NCBI RefSeq assembly: GCF_019974135.1
Contig: NZ_AP025017.1
Span: 2,356,001-2,420,000, forward strand
Source of the DNA: Actinomyces capricornis
GTDB lineage: Bacteria > Actinomycetota > Actinomycetes > Actinomycetales > Actinomycetaceae
Length of the DNA stretch: 64,000 nucleotides
Reading direction: 5' to 3'
A program made the position numbers and the translations under genes. Shown here one piece after another: positions 26,275 to 34,201 of the stretch. Each line of letters begins with the position of its first letter. The first letter of the stretch is position 1. The notes under the pieces are model-generated. The model was not told the origin of the DNA. It worked only from the letters and a program-made list of their open reading frames with translations, and made no database searches.

Positions 26275-27111
26275 ATGCGTCATGTAGGACAGAGCAGGTG
26301 GGGCCTGGTGGGCATCTACGCCTTCCTCATCATCGCGGCCGCGATCGCCGTCTTCCCCCTGCTGTGGGTGGTGCTCTCCTCGTTCAAGACCTCGCAGGAG
26401 CTGGCAAGCAGCCCCTTGCAGCTCTTCTCCCTGAATCCCACTCTGGAGCACTACCGCAAGGTCGTGGGCGAGATCGGCTTCCTGGGGAACCTGCGCAACT
26501 CCCTCATGCTGGCGGGGAGCTCCACGTTCATCACGGTGCTCATCTCCCTGCTGGGGGCCTACGGGGTCGTCAGGTTCTTCCCCAGGGTCGGCCGTCAACT
26601 GACGAAGATCCTCATCGGGACCTACATGTTCCCCCCGATCCTGCTGGCGATCCCCTACACGGTCACCATGGTGAGGCTGGGGCTGATGAACAGCTACATC
26701 GGACTGGTGATCGCCTACCTCTCCTTCTCGATCCCCTATGCGATATGGATGCTCATCGGCTTCTTCCAGACGGTTCCGGTGGGAATCGAGGAGGCGGCAG
26801 CGGTTGATGGGGCCAGCCGGTTCCGCGTGTTCTGGCAGATATCCGTGCCGATCATCCTGCCGGGAATCGTGGCCACTGCGGTGTACACCTTCATCAACAC
26901 CTTCAACGAGTTCCTCTACGCCCTGTTGTTCATCACCGAGTCGGACAAGATGCCAGTGGCGGTGGGGCTCTACTCACTGCAGGGCTCCGAGGTCCTGGAC
27001 TGGGGTGCGATGATGGCCGCCTCCGTCATCGTCATCGTCCCGTCGGTCATCTTCTTCATGGCCATTCAGCGATACATCGCTGCGGGCTTGTCGGAGGGGT
27101 CGGTGAAGTAG
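26275..27111 (+). CDS. Sugar ABC transporter permease (MalG/UgpE-like)
   Basis: 278 residues, six membrane spans, EAA loop EEAAAVDGASRFRVFWQISV near residue 180, and C-terminal GLSEGSVK, typical of MalG-like subunits. It starts three bases after the preceding permease. The operon ends after it at the hairpin 27133-27168. Partner of the family-1 binding protein at 23952. Confidence 0.9.
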   Translation: MRHVGQSRWGLVGIYAFLIIAAAIAVFPLLWVVLSSFKTSQELASSPLQLFSLNPTLEHYRKVVGEIGFLGNLRNSLMLAGSSTFITVLISLLGAYGVVRFFPRVGRQLTKILIGTYMFPPILLAIPYTVTMVRLGLMNSYIGLVIAYLSFSIPYAIWMLIGFFQTVPVGIEEAAAVDGASRFRVFWQISVPIILPGIVATAVYTFINTFNEFLYALLFITESDKMPVAVGLYSLQGSEVLDWGAMMAASVIVIVPSVIFFMAIQRYIAAGLSEGSVK

Positions 27112-27132
27112 GCCCGCTACCGGCGAGACGAG

Positions 27133-27168
27133 CGGCGCCGCCCCCACGATGCCGGTGGGGCGGCGCCG
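27133..27168. terminator. Terminator between convergent permease and GntR genes
   Basis: A 12-bp perfect stem (CGGCGCCGCCCC and complement, 27133-27144 and 27157-27168) with a 12-base loop, 21 bases after the permease stop. Confidence 0.7.
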
Positions 27169-27241
27169 TCGTCATGCGGCCGCCCGGGGCGCCAGTGCCC
27201 GCAGCCGTGCGCGATGGGCCCCGGCGCGCGGGGCCGCCGGC

Positions 27242-28009
27242 TCAGGACAGGGCGGCCAGCAGCGGGGCGTAGTGCTCGGTCGTGGCCTGCTGGTAGGCCT
27301 CGATGTCCCCGGCGCGCGCGGCGGCGAGCATGGTGCGGTGGGCGCGGGCGGTGGTGATGATGTCATCGGGGGTCGGGGCGCCCAGCAGTGGCACCGTCAG
27401 CGCGTGCACCGTCCAGAAGGCCTCGGTCAGGTACTGGAAGAGGTGGTTGGGCAGCGCATCGAGCAGCCGGGTGTGGAAGGCCTGATCGGGCTCGGTGAAC
27501 AGGCTGCCCTTGAGCGCCAGGGCCTCCATCTCGTCGACGATCGCGTCCAGCTCGGGGTCCTCGCGGTCGGTCCAGGCCTCCACCACCCGGGGGGCCAGGG
27601 CCCGGTCCAGGGTGGCGCGCACCTCAACGACGTCGCGCAGGCCGCGGTAGCCCTCCCCGGAGTGCAGCAGGCCCCGGAAGACCAGGGACTCGACCATCGG
27701 GCGCATCGAGGCGTCGGAGACGAAGGTCCCATGGCCGTGGCGCACCTCGACGATGTCCAGGGCCACCAGGGTCCGCACCGCCTCGCGCACCGAGGAGCGG
27801 GAGACCTCCAGGTCCGTGCACAGCTGGGACTCGGTGGGCAGGGGGTCACCGGGTCTGAGGCCCTCAGTGAGGATGTACTCCTTGATCGCACTGATGGCCG
27901 TGGCGGCCTGGGTCCGCGGCCTGCGGGTCAGGGAGGCGTAGGCGCCCCGGGGCGCCTTCCTGCCGGTCTTCCTACCAGTCGTGGTGCGTGCTGCCTTGTC
28001 CACCTTCAC
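27242..28009 (-). CDS. GntR-family regulator with FCD domain (NanR-like)
   Basis: 255 residues. A basic N-terminal tail is followed by a GntR winged helix (about 38-105: LPTESQLCTDLEVSRSSVREAVRTL, then VRHGHGTFV). An FCD effector domain follows (about 115-250) with likely metal ligands: FHTRLLDAL, RAHRTMLAA and TTEHYAPLL. FCD regulators respond to small acids or sugars. It is divergent from the SatA-like gene and lies within a sialic acid cluster that has three similar operator-like sites, so it is the probable repressor, relieved by Neu5Ac or ManNAc-6-P. Effector and sites are inferred. Confidence 0.88.
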   Translation of the reverse strand: MKVDKAARTTTGRKTGRKAPRGAYASLTRRPRTQAATAISAIKEYILTEGLRPGDPLPTESQLCTDLEVSRSSVREAVRTLVALDIVEVRHGHGTFVSDASMRPMVESLVFRGLLHSGEGYRGLRDVVEVRATLDRALAPRVVEAWTDREDPELDAIVDEMEALALKGSLFTEPDQAFHTRLLDALPNHLFQYLTEAFWTVHALTVPLLGAPTPDDIITTARAHRTMLAAARAGDIEAYQQATTEHYAPLLAALS

Positions 28010-28158
28010 TGCTCCATCGCTCTGCCTGATCGTCTGCCTGCTGCCCGGGGTGCCGGGCTGGTGTCGCCGGGACCGGTGGGACCGCCGCGATCATTGTCGC
28101 TGATCCGCGCCCGAAGCGCTGCGTATGGGTCAGCGCTTGGTAACGGTTGGTGGTCGCT

Positions 28159-28188
28159 TTGGTCGGACGGTCCGGCGTCTGCTACAGT
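28159..28188 (+). promoter_or_regulatory. Candidate promoter of the SatA-like gene
   Basis: TTGGTC (28159-28164) and TACAGT (28183-28188) with an 18-base spacer; the operator-like site 2 begins ten bases downstream. Confidence 0.45.
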
Positions 28189-28197
28189 CATCCTACC

Positions 28198-28221
28198 AAC
28201 GTCAGACAACAGACGTCCGAC
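28198..28221. promoter_or_regulatory. Operator-like site 2 (SatA-like gene)
   Basis: Half sites GTCAGAC and GTCCGAC around AACAGAC. The core TCAGACAACAGACGTC is nearly identical to site 1 at 21122. It covers the likely transcription start of the binding-protein gene and faces the divergent GntR gene. Confidence 0.6.
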
Positions 28222-28235
28222 TTTAGGAGAACTCA

Positions 28236-29879
28236 ATGGCGATCTCATCCCCCCGCGCCACCCGGCGCGACTTCATCCGGCTCAGCTCCACGATGGGCCT
28301 GGCAGCAGGGCTGGCCGCTGCGCTCGCCGCCTGTGGTGGGGGCTCGTCCTCCTCCTCGACCGGCACTGCCAGCGCCACGGCGCAGGTGACTCCGGACCTG
28401 GCCAGGATCAACAAGGACGGTGAGATCAAGGCCGGCATCTCCTATGAGCCCAACAACGCGGGCTACGACCCGATGAAGGCCACCGCAGCACTGAACCTGT
28501 CGGCCGACTGGCACATCTTCGAGGGGCTCACCGAGCTCGACCTCATCACCCGCGAGCCCTACGCGGCCCTTGGCTCCGACCTTCCCACGATGGTCGATGA
28601 CACCACCTACGAGGTCACCCTGCGCGAGGATGCCAAGTTCTCCGATGGCACCGCGGTGACCACCGACGACGTCGTCTTCTCCTTCGAGCGCGTCCTGGAC
28701 CCGGCCAACTCCTCGACCTACGCCTCCTTCCTGCCCTTCCTGGACAAGGTCGAGGCTAAGGATGACAAGACCGTCACCCTCAAGCTCAAGTACGCCTTCT
28801 CCCTGGTTCCCGAGCGAGTCTCCGTGGTCAAGATCGTTCCCAAGGCGGTCGTCGAGGCCGACGCCGAGGGCTTCACCAATGCCCCGGTGGGCACCGGTCC
28901 CTACCTGCTGACGGACAACGGGACCTCCACGCAGACAGTCGTCTTCGAGCGCAATGATCACTACAACGGGCCCCGCCCCGCCCTGGCCAAGAAGATGACC
29001 TGGCAGATCATGCCTGACGGCACTGCCCGCTCCAACGCCCTGACCTCCGGCGTGGTCCAGGCCATCGACTCGGTGGCCGCTGCGGATCTGGCCGTCTACG
29101 AGTCCCCCATCCAGGTCTCCGCCGATCCGGGTTTTGCCCTGGTGTTCTCGATGTTCAACTTCAAGAGCAAGACGATGGCGGACGTCAAGGCGCGCCAGGC
29201 GGTCATGTACGCGCTGGACTACGACAAGATCTGCGAGACCGGAATGTCCGGCCTGGCCATTCCCGCCACCTGCTTCGTCCAGAAGGAGCACCCGGCCTAC
29301 AAGGAGGTCTCCACGGTCTACAAGCGCGACCTGGAGAAGGCCAAGAAGCTGGCCTCGGAGGCGGGTCTGACCTCCCTGAAGCTCCTGGTCTCCGACCACG
29401 GCTTCTTCGCAGCGGCGCGGCCGATCATCAAGGAGAACCTCAAGGAGATCGGCATCGATGTCGCGTACGACGAGCAGCCGTCCAAGAAGGTCTATGAGAT
29501 CGTCGATAATGACATGGACGGCTCGGCCTGGGATGTGCTGGTCGCACCCGGAGACCCCTCGGTCTTCGGCAATGACGCCGACCTGCTCATGCGCTGGTGG
29601 TACTCCGCCGACCTGTGGACCGACACCCGCATGCACTGGAAGGGCACTGAGGGGTACACCGCCTTCCAGGAGCTGCTCGACGCGGGCTCGCCGCTGGAGG
29701 GTGAGGAGCAGGTGGCCAAGTGGCAGGAGGCCTTCGAGGCCATCGCCAAGGAGATCCCGCTCTACCCGCTCTTCCATCGCAAGAACCCCATGGCCTGGAA
29801 CTCCGAGACGCTCTCGGGCTATCAGCCCGTCAACTTCCCGGGCGTGGCATTCATCGACGTCGGGACCACCGTGTCCTGA
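28236..29879 (+). CDS. Family-5 ABC substrate-binding lipoprotein (SatA/SiaE-like, sialic acid)
   Basis: 547 residues, TTAGGAGAA before the ATG. The signal has a twin-arginine motif TRRDFIRLSS and lipobox LAAC (Cys 33). The mature protein is an SBP_bac_5 (dipeptide/nickel type): EGLTELDLITREPYAAL, FSDGTAVTTDDVVFSFERVLDP, VGTGPYLL. Haemophilus ducreyi SatA and Corynebacterium SiaE show that this family includes sialic acid receptors. Context here (GntR, nanAKE, sialidase) supports Neu5Ac as ligand. A strong hairpin separates it from its permease genes. Confidence 0.87.
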   Translation: MAISSPRATRRDFIRLSSTMGLAAGLAAALAACGGGSSSSSTGTASATAQVTPDLARINKDGEIKAGISYEPNNAGYDPMKATAALNLSADWHIFEGLTELDLITREPYAALGSDLPTMVDDTTYEVTLREDAKFSDGTAVTTDDVVFSFERVLDPANSSTYASFLPFLDKVEAKDDKTVTLKLKYAFSLVPERVSVVKIVPKAVVEADAEGFTNAPVGTGPYLLTDNGTSTQTVVFERNDHYNGPRPALAKKMTWQIMPDGTARSNALTSGVVQAIDSVAAADLAVYESPIQVSADPGFALVFSMFNFKSKTMADVKARQAVMYALDYDKICETGMSGLAIPATCFVQKEHPAYKEVSTVYKRDLEKAKKLASEAGLTSLKLLVSDHGFFAAARPIIKENLKEIGIDVAYDEQPSKKVYEIVDNDMDGSAWDVLVAPGDPSVFGNDADLLMRWWYSADLWTDTRMHWKGTEGYTAFQELLDAGSPLEGEEQVAKWQEAFEAIAKEIPLYPLFHRKNPMAWNSETLSGYQPVNFPGVAFIDVGTTVS

Positions 29880-29942
29880 CCGCTGTCGGCTCCGCATGGA
29901 GCCGCACTGACCAGCTCGGCCCCGGGAGCCGGCCTACGGGTG

Positions 29943-29987
29943 GCCCGTGGCGCCGGGGCGGTGCACCACCGCCCCGGCGCCACGGGC
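29943..29987. terminator. Terminator after the binding-protein gene
   Basis: A 21-bp perfect stem with a 3-base loop (29943-29963 and 29967-29987). It ends or attenuates transcription before the separate promoter of the permease operon at 30023, so the receptor can be made in excess. Confidence 0.75.
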
Positions 29988-30022
29988 TGTCTGGAGGGCG
30001 CGACGGCACGAGTGGAATCGAT

Positions 30023-30051
30023 TTGCTGTCTGACATCAGATGTCTGATAAT
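30023..30051 (+). promoter_or_regulatory. Promoter of the SatBCD-like operon
   Basis: TTGCTG (30023-30028), 17-base spacer, GATAAT (30046-30051): the best sigma-70-type promoter I see in the window. The spacer is filled by operator-like site 3. Confidence 0.65.
30026..30051. promoter_or_regulatory. Operator-like site 3 (permease operon)
   Basis: Contains GTCTGACATCAGATGTCTGA: the palindrome ATCAGA-TG-TCTGAT and a second GTCTGA copy. It shares the TCAGA/TCTGA half sites of sites 1 and 2 and overlaps the -35/-10 spacer, a position for repression. Confidence 0.55.
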
Positions 30052-30149
30052 AGAACTGCGGCTCGGCACTGCAGCCGACCGACAAGATGCACCGCCCGGC
30101 CTGCCGCAGGAGCGCCGGGCAGTGGGCACCGAAGCAAAGGAGCATCCCA

Positions 30150-31115
30150 GTGTCCAACCTCCTCCGCCTGATCGGCCGGCGCCTGCTCGCGCTGCCCCTC
30201 ATGGTGCTAGGCGTGACGCTGCTCGTATTCGTCGTCATGTCCCTGTCCTCCATCGACCCCGCGCGCGTGGCGCTCGGGGAGGCGGCCACGGCAGACGCCC
30301 TCGAGCAGTACCGCGAGATGCACCACCTCAACGACCCGCTCCTGCAGCGATACTGGACCTACCTCGTGGGATTGGCGCACGGGGACCTGGGCACCAGCCT
30401 CAGCGGAGACCCCATCGTCACCATGGTCTCCGCCGCCTTCCCGATCACCCTGCAGCTGACCTTCATCGGCGTCCTCCTGGCCGTCATCATGGCCACGATC
30501 ATGGGCGTCCTGGCTGCCCTCTACCGGGACCGCTGGCCCGACCAGGTCATCCGCGTCATCTCCATCATCTGCCTGGCCACTCCCTCCTTCTGGCTCGCCC
30601 TCCTGCTCATCCAGTGGCTCGGTGACATCCCCGGGGGCTCGGGCATCTTCCCCGCCGTGGTCTCCGGCTGGGTCCCCTTCAGCGAGGATCCCTCCGCCTA
30701 CATCCACCAGATCTTCCTGCCGGTCATCGCCATCGCGGTGCCCAACACCGGCTCCCTGACCCGCGTCGTGCGCACCGCCATGGTCGAGGAGCTCGACCGG
30801 GACTACGTGCGCACCGCCATCGGCGGTGGCATCCCCAAGCACGTCGTCGTGGGGCGCAACGTGCTGCGCAATGCCCTCATCACGCCGCTGACCGTCCTTG
30901 GCCTGCGACTGGGCTACTCCATGGGCGGCGCGGTGGTCATCGAGATGATCTTCGACATCCAGGGCATGGGCAAGCTCATCTTCCAGGGCGTGCGCAACGC
31001 CGATGTCAACATCGTCCAGGGCGTGTCCATCACCGTGGCCCTGGCCTTCATCATCATCAATATCGTCGTCGACCTGCTCTACGTGCTGGTCAACCCGAGG
31101 ATCAGGAGCATCTGA
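30150..31115 (+). CDS. ABC transporter permease (SatB/SiaF-like, DppB family)
   Basis: 321 residues from the GTG at 30150, which has AAAGGAG at the right distance. Six spans; N-terminal RLIGRRLLALPLMVLGVTLLVFVVM is the DppB-type start. The ATPase-contact loop reads LDRDYVRTAIGGGIPK (about residue 215-230). The stop overlaps the start of the next gene (ATGA type), so the transporter genes are coupled. It pairs with the permease half of the next protein. Confidence 0.9.
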   Translation: MSNLLRLIGRRLLALPLMVLGVTLLVFVVMSLSSIDPARVALGEAATADALEQYREMHHLNDPLLQRYWTYLVGLAHGDLGTSLSGDPIVTMVSAAFPITLQLTFIGVLLAVIMATIMGVLAALYRDRWPDQVIRVISIICLATPSFWLALLLIQWLGDIPGGSGIFPAVVSGWVPFSEDPSAYIHQIFLPVIAIAVPNTGSLTRVVRTAMVEELDRDYVRTAIGGGIPKHVVVGRNVLRNALITPLTVLGLRLGYSMGGAVVIEMIFDIQGMGKLIFQGVRNADVNIVQGVSITVALAFIIINIVVDLLYVLVNPRIRSI

Positions 31116-33277
31116 TGCTGCACCGACGCACCCTCGACAGGGCCTCCGCCCCCGGCCTGCGCTTCCAGGGCTGGAAGGCCCTCCCGATCGGAGCGCGCAT
31201 CGCCGTGGCCGCGCTGGCCCTGCTGGCGCTCATGGCAGTCCTGGCGCCCCTCATCGCGCCTTACAGCCCCAGCGCCACGGGCCTGGCCTCCGAGACCCGG
31301 GTGGTGGAGAAGAACGGCGTGGAGCTGTCCATTGTCGACTCCGCCGTCCCGCCCTCGGGCTCCCACCTGTTCGGCACCGACGATTCGGGCCGCGATATCT
31401 TCTCCCGCGCCGTCTACGGGGCACGGGTCTCGCTGGTGGTGGGACTCAGCGCCACCGGCATCGCCCTGCTCCTGGCCTTCGTCCTGGGAGCAGTGGCCGC
31501 CACCAGTCGCAAGTGGATCGGCGAGGCGCTCATGCGCCTGCTCGACGTCGTCATGTCCTTCCCGGGCATCGCTCTGGCCGCCGTGCTGGTCCTGGCGATG
31601 TCAGGGCGCCTGCCCCTGGTCCTGGTCATCATCCTGGCCACCTCCGTCGTCTACACCCCCCAGCTCACCCGCGTGGTGCGGGCCAACATCCTGGCCCAGT
31701 TCGGTGAGGACTATGTGGCGGCCTCCAAGGTCATGGGGGCGCGGGTCCCGTGGATCCTCATCAGGCACGTGATGCGCAACTGCATCGCCCCGATCATGGT
31801 CTACGCCACGGTGCTGGTGGCCGACGCCATCGTCTTCGAGGCCTCCCTGTCCTTCATCGGTGCAGGCATCACCTCGGTGACCACGGCCACCTGGGGCAAC
31901 ATGCTCTCCGAGGGCAAGCTCCTGCTCCTGTCCGGGCACTGGTGGCCCACCTTCTTCCCCGGCCTGATGATCCTGGTGACCACCCTGTGCCTCAACATCC
32001 TGGCTGAGGGCCTGACCGACGCCATGGCCTCTCCCCGCATCAGGGTCAAGGCCGACGTGCAGGCCGACGAGGAGGCCATGGGCCAGTCCGGCGAGGGCCT
32101 GCGCGAGGTCCAGCAGGCCTGGGATGAGGCCGCCCAGGCCGTGCGGGACAACGCCACGGCGTCGTCGAGCACAACGACGCCGGACCAGCTCAGCTCCCTG
32201 ACCGGGCTGGTGGCCCCCGCCGCCGAGGAGGTGCCCCTGTCCGAGCGCCTGGCCGCCCTGCGCGTGGCCGAGCGCAGGCGCACCGACCGCCTGGTCTACC
32301 ACGACACCGGGGCCGAGCCCGTCCTGGAGGTCAAGAACCTGTCCATCGCCTTCCCCCAGCAGCACGGCGAGGTCGACATCGTCGACTCGGTGTCCTTCTC
32401 CGTGCGCCCCGGCGAGACCATGGGCCTGGTGGGTGAGTCGGGGTGCGGCAAGTCCATCACCTCCATGGCCGTCATGGGCCTGCTGCCTCCCAGCGCGCGC
32501 CTGAGCGGGGAGATCCTCTTCCAGGGCAGGAACCTGCTGGAGATGACCCCCGCCGAGCACAACGCCCTGCGCGGCCACGAGATGAGCATGATCTACCAGG
32601 ACGCCCTGTCCTCCCTCAACCCCTCCATGCTCATCCACTCCCAGATGAAGCAGCTGACCAGGCGCGGCGGCACCCGCAGCGCCGAGGAGCTCCTGGAGCT
32701 TGTGGGCCTGGATCCCGCGCGCACCCTGCGCAGCTACCCTCACGAGCTGTCCGGGGGCCAGCGCCAGCGCGTCCTCATCGCCATGGCCCTGACCCGCGAC
32801 CCCGCCCTGGTGCTGGCCGATGAGCCCACCACGGCCCTGGATGTCACCGTCCAGAAGCAGGTGGTCGATCTGCTCAACGACCTGCGCGAGAAGCTGGGCT
32901 TCGCCATGGTCTTCGTCTCCCACGACCTGGCCCTGGTGGCCAAGCTCGCCCACCGCATCACCGTCATGTACGCCGGCCAGGTGGTCGAGCAGGCCCCCAC
33001 CGGCGAGCTGCTGTCCAACCCCGTCCACGAGTACACCCGGGGCCTGCTGGGCGCCGTGCTGTCCATCGAGTCCGGCTCCCAGCGCCTCCACCAGGTGCGC
33101 GGCGTGGTGCCCTCGCCCAGTGAGTTCGTCAAGGGCGACCGCTTCGCCCCGCGCTCCTCCTACCCCGAGGTCGGCCTGGAGACCCGCCCGGTGCTCAAGG
33201 AGGTGGCCGGTGCCCCCGAGCACCGCTACGCCATCACCCCCGAGCTCGAGGCCCTGCTTGCGAAGGAGAGTCACTGA
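31115..33277 (+). CDS. Fused ABC permease-ATPase (SatC/SiaG-like)
   Basis: 720 residues. Residues about 1-310 are a DppC-type permease (HLFGTDDSGRDIFSRAVYGARVSL, EDYVAASKVMGARVPW). An acidic, Ala/Thr-rich linker follows (about 310-395). Residues about 400-720 are an ATPase: Walker A GESGCGKS (about 439), LSGGQRQR (about 545), Walker B LVLADEPTTALD (about 566), and the OppD C-terminal region. The same fusion is known in corynebacterial sialic acid transporters. It overlaps the genes on both sides by one to four bases. The fusion fixes a 1:1 ratio of these subunits. Confidence 0.92.
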   Translation: MLHRRTLDRASAPGLRFQGWKALPIGARIAVAALALLALMAVLAPLIAPYSPSATGLASETRVVEKNGVELSIVDSAVPPSGSHLFGTDDSGRDIFSRAVYGARVSLVVGLSATGIALLLAFVLGAVAATSRKWIGEALMRLLDVVMSFPGIALAAVLVLAMSGRLPLVLVIILATSVVYTPQLTRVVRANILAQFGEDYVAASKVMGARVPWILIRHVMRNCIAPIMVYATVLVADAIVFEASLSFIGAGITSVTTATWGNMLSEGKLLLLSGHWWPTFFPGLMILVTTLCLNILAEGLTDAMASPRIRVKADVQADEEAMGQSGEGLREVQQAWDEAAQAVRDNATASSSTTTPDQLSSLTGLVAPAAEEVPLSERLAALRVAERRRTDRLVYHDTGAEPVLEVKNLSIAFPQQHGEVDIVDSVSFSVRPGETMGLVGESGCGKSITSMAVMGLLPPSARLSGEILFQGRNLLEMTPAEHNALRGHEMSMIYQDALSSLNPSMLIHSQMKQLTRRGGTRSAEELLELVGLDPARTLRSYPHELSGGQRQRVLIAMALTRDPALVLADEPTTALDVTVQKQVVDLLNDLREKLGFAMVFVSHDLALVAKLAHRITVMYAGQVVEQAPTGELLSNPVHEYTRGLLGAVLSIESGSQRLHQVRGVVPSPSEFVKGDRFAPRSSYPEVGLETRPVLKEVAGAPEHRYAITPELEALLAKESH

Positions 33278-34095
33278 TGCCCTCGACCACCTCCACCTGG
33301 AGCCCCCAGGACCCCGTCGTCGAGCTGCGCGGAGTCCACGTCATCCACAAGTCGCGCACCGGGAAGCTCTTCAAGCCCGACACCGTCCACGCCGTCAATG
33401 ACGTCAGCCTCTCGGTGCGGCGCGGTGAGACCCTGGGCCTGGTCGGCGAGTCCGGCTGCGGGAAGTCCACCACCGCCCGCGTCATGGTGGGCCTGCAGGA
33501 GGCCACCAGCGGGGAGATCATCTTCAAGGGCAGGCCGCTGGGCCGCTCAGCGGCCGCCCGCCGCGAGCTGGGGCGCAGCATCTCGGTGGTCTTCCAGGAC
33601 CCCGCCACCGCCCTCAACCCGCGGATGGTGGTGCACGACACGCTCATCGACCCGCTCAACGTCCACGGCATCGGCTCCCCCCGGGAGCGGGAGGCCCGGG
33701 TGCGCGACCTGCTCCACCTGGTGGGCCTGCCCGACTCCGCCCTCAACGTGCTGCCGCGCCAGATCTCCGGGGGGCAGCGCCAGCGCGTGGCCATCGCCCG
33801 GGCCCTGGCCCTGGACCCCGACATCATCGTGGCCGACGAGCCCACCAGCGCCCTGGACGTCTCGGTGCGCGCCCAGGTCCTCAACCTCCTGCAGGACCTC
33901 AAGGCCACCCTGGGGCTGGGACTGGTCTTCATCAGCCACGACATCAACACGGTGCGCTACGTCTCGGACCGGATCGCCGTGATGTACCTCGGGCGGATCC
34001 TGGAGACGGCCAGCACCGAGGAGATCTTCACCCACCCCCGTCAGGAGTACACCCGGACCCTGCTGGCAGCGGTCCCCTCGCTCCTGGACGCCTGA
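33277..34095 (+). CDS. ABC transporter ATP-binding protein (SatD/SiaI-like, OppF family)
   Basis: 272 residues. Walker A GESGCGKST (about 58-66), ISGGQRQR (about 163), Walker B IIVADEPTSALDVS (about 184), H-loop FISHDI. OppF-type ATPase, second nucleotide-binding subunit of the importer; the first is fused to the upstream permease. The ATG overlaps the upstream stop. The gene is followed by the hairpin at 34103-34148, which closes the transport operon before nanA. Confidence 0.93.
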   Translation: MPSTTSTWSPQDPVVELRGVHVIHKSRTGKLFKPDTVHAVNDVSLSVRRGETLGLVGESGCGKSTTARVMVGLQEATSGEIIFKGRPLGRSAAARRELGRSISVVFQDPATALNPRMVVHDTLIDPLNVHGIGSPREREARVRDLLHLVGLPDSALNVLPRQISGGQRQRVAIARALALDPDIIVADEPTSALDVSVRAQVLNLLQDLKATLGLGLVFISHDINTVRYVSDRIAVMYLGRILETASTEEIFTHPRQEYTRTLLAAVPSLLDA

Positions 34096-34102
34096 GGCCG
34101 GA

Positions 34103-34148
34103 GCCCTCGGGCCGCCGCCTGCCTCCTGCGGCGCTCCGGCCCGAGGGC
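34103..34148. terminator. Hairpin between transporter operon and nanAKE
   Basis: A 12-bp perfect stem (GCCCTCGGGCCG and complement) with a 22-base loop, eight bases after the ATPase stop. It may terminate or only reduce read-through into nanA, as no strong promoter is clear in the next 50 bases. Confidence 0.5.
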
Positions 34149-34201
34149 ATACCGCCTCTACCACCCCCTCTCACCTCTCTCATCGAAAGACAGCACGACA
34201 C

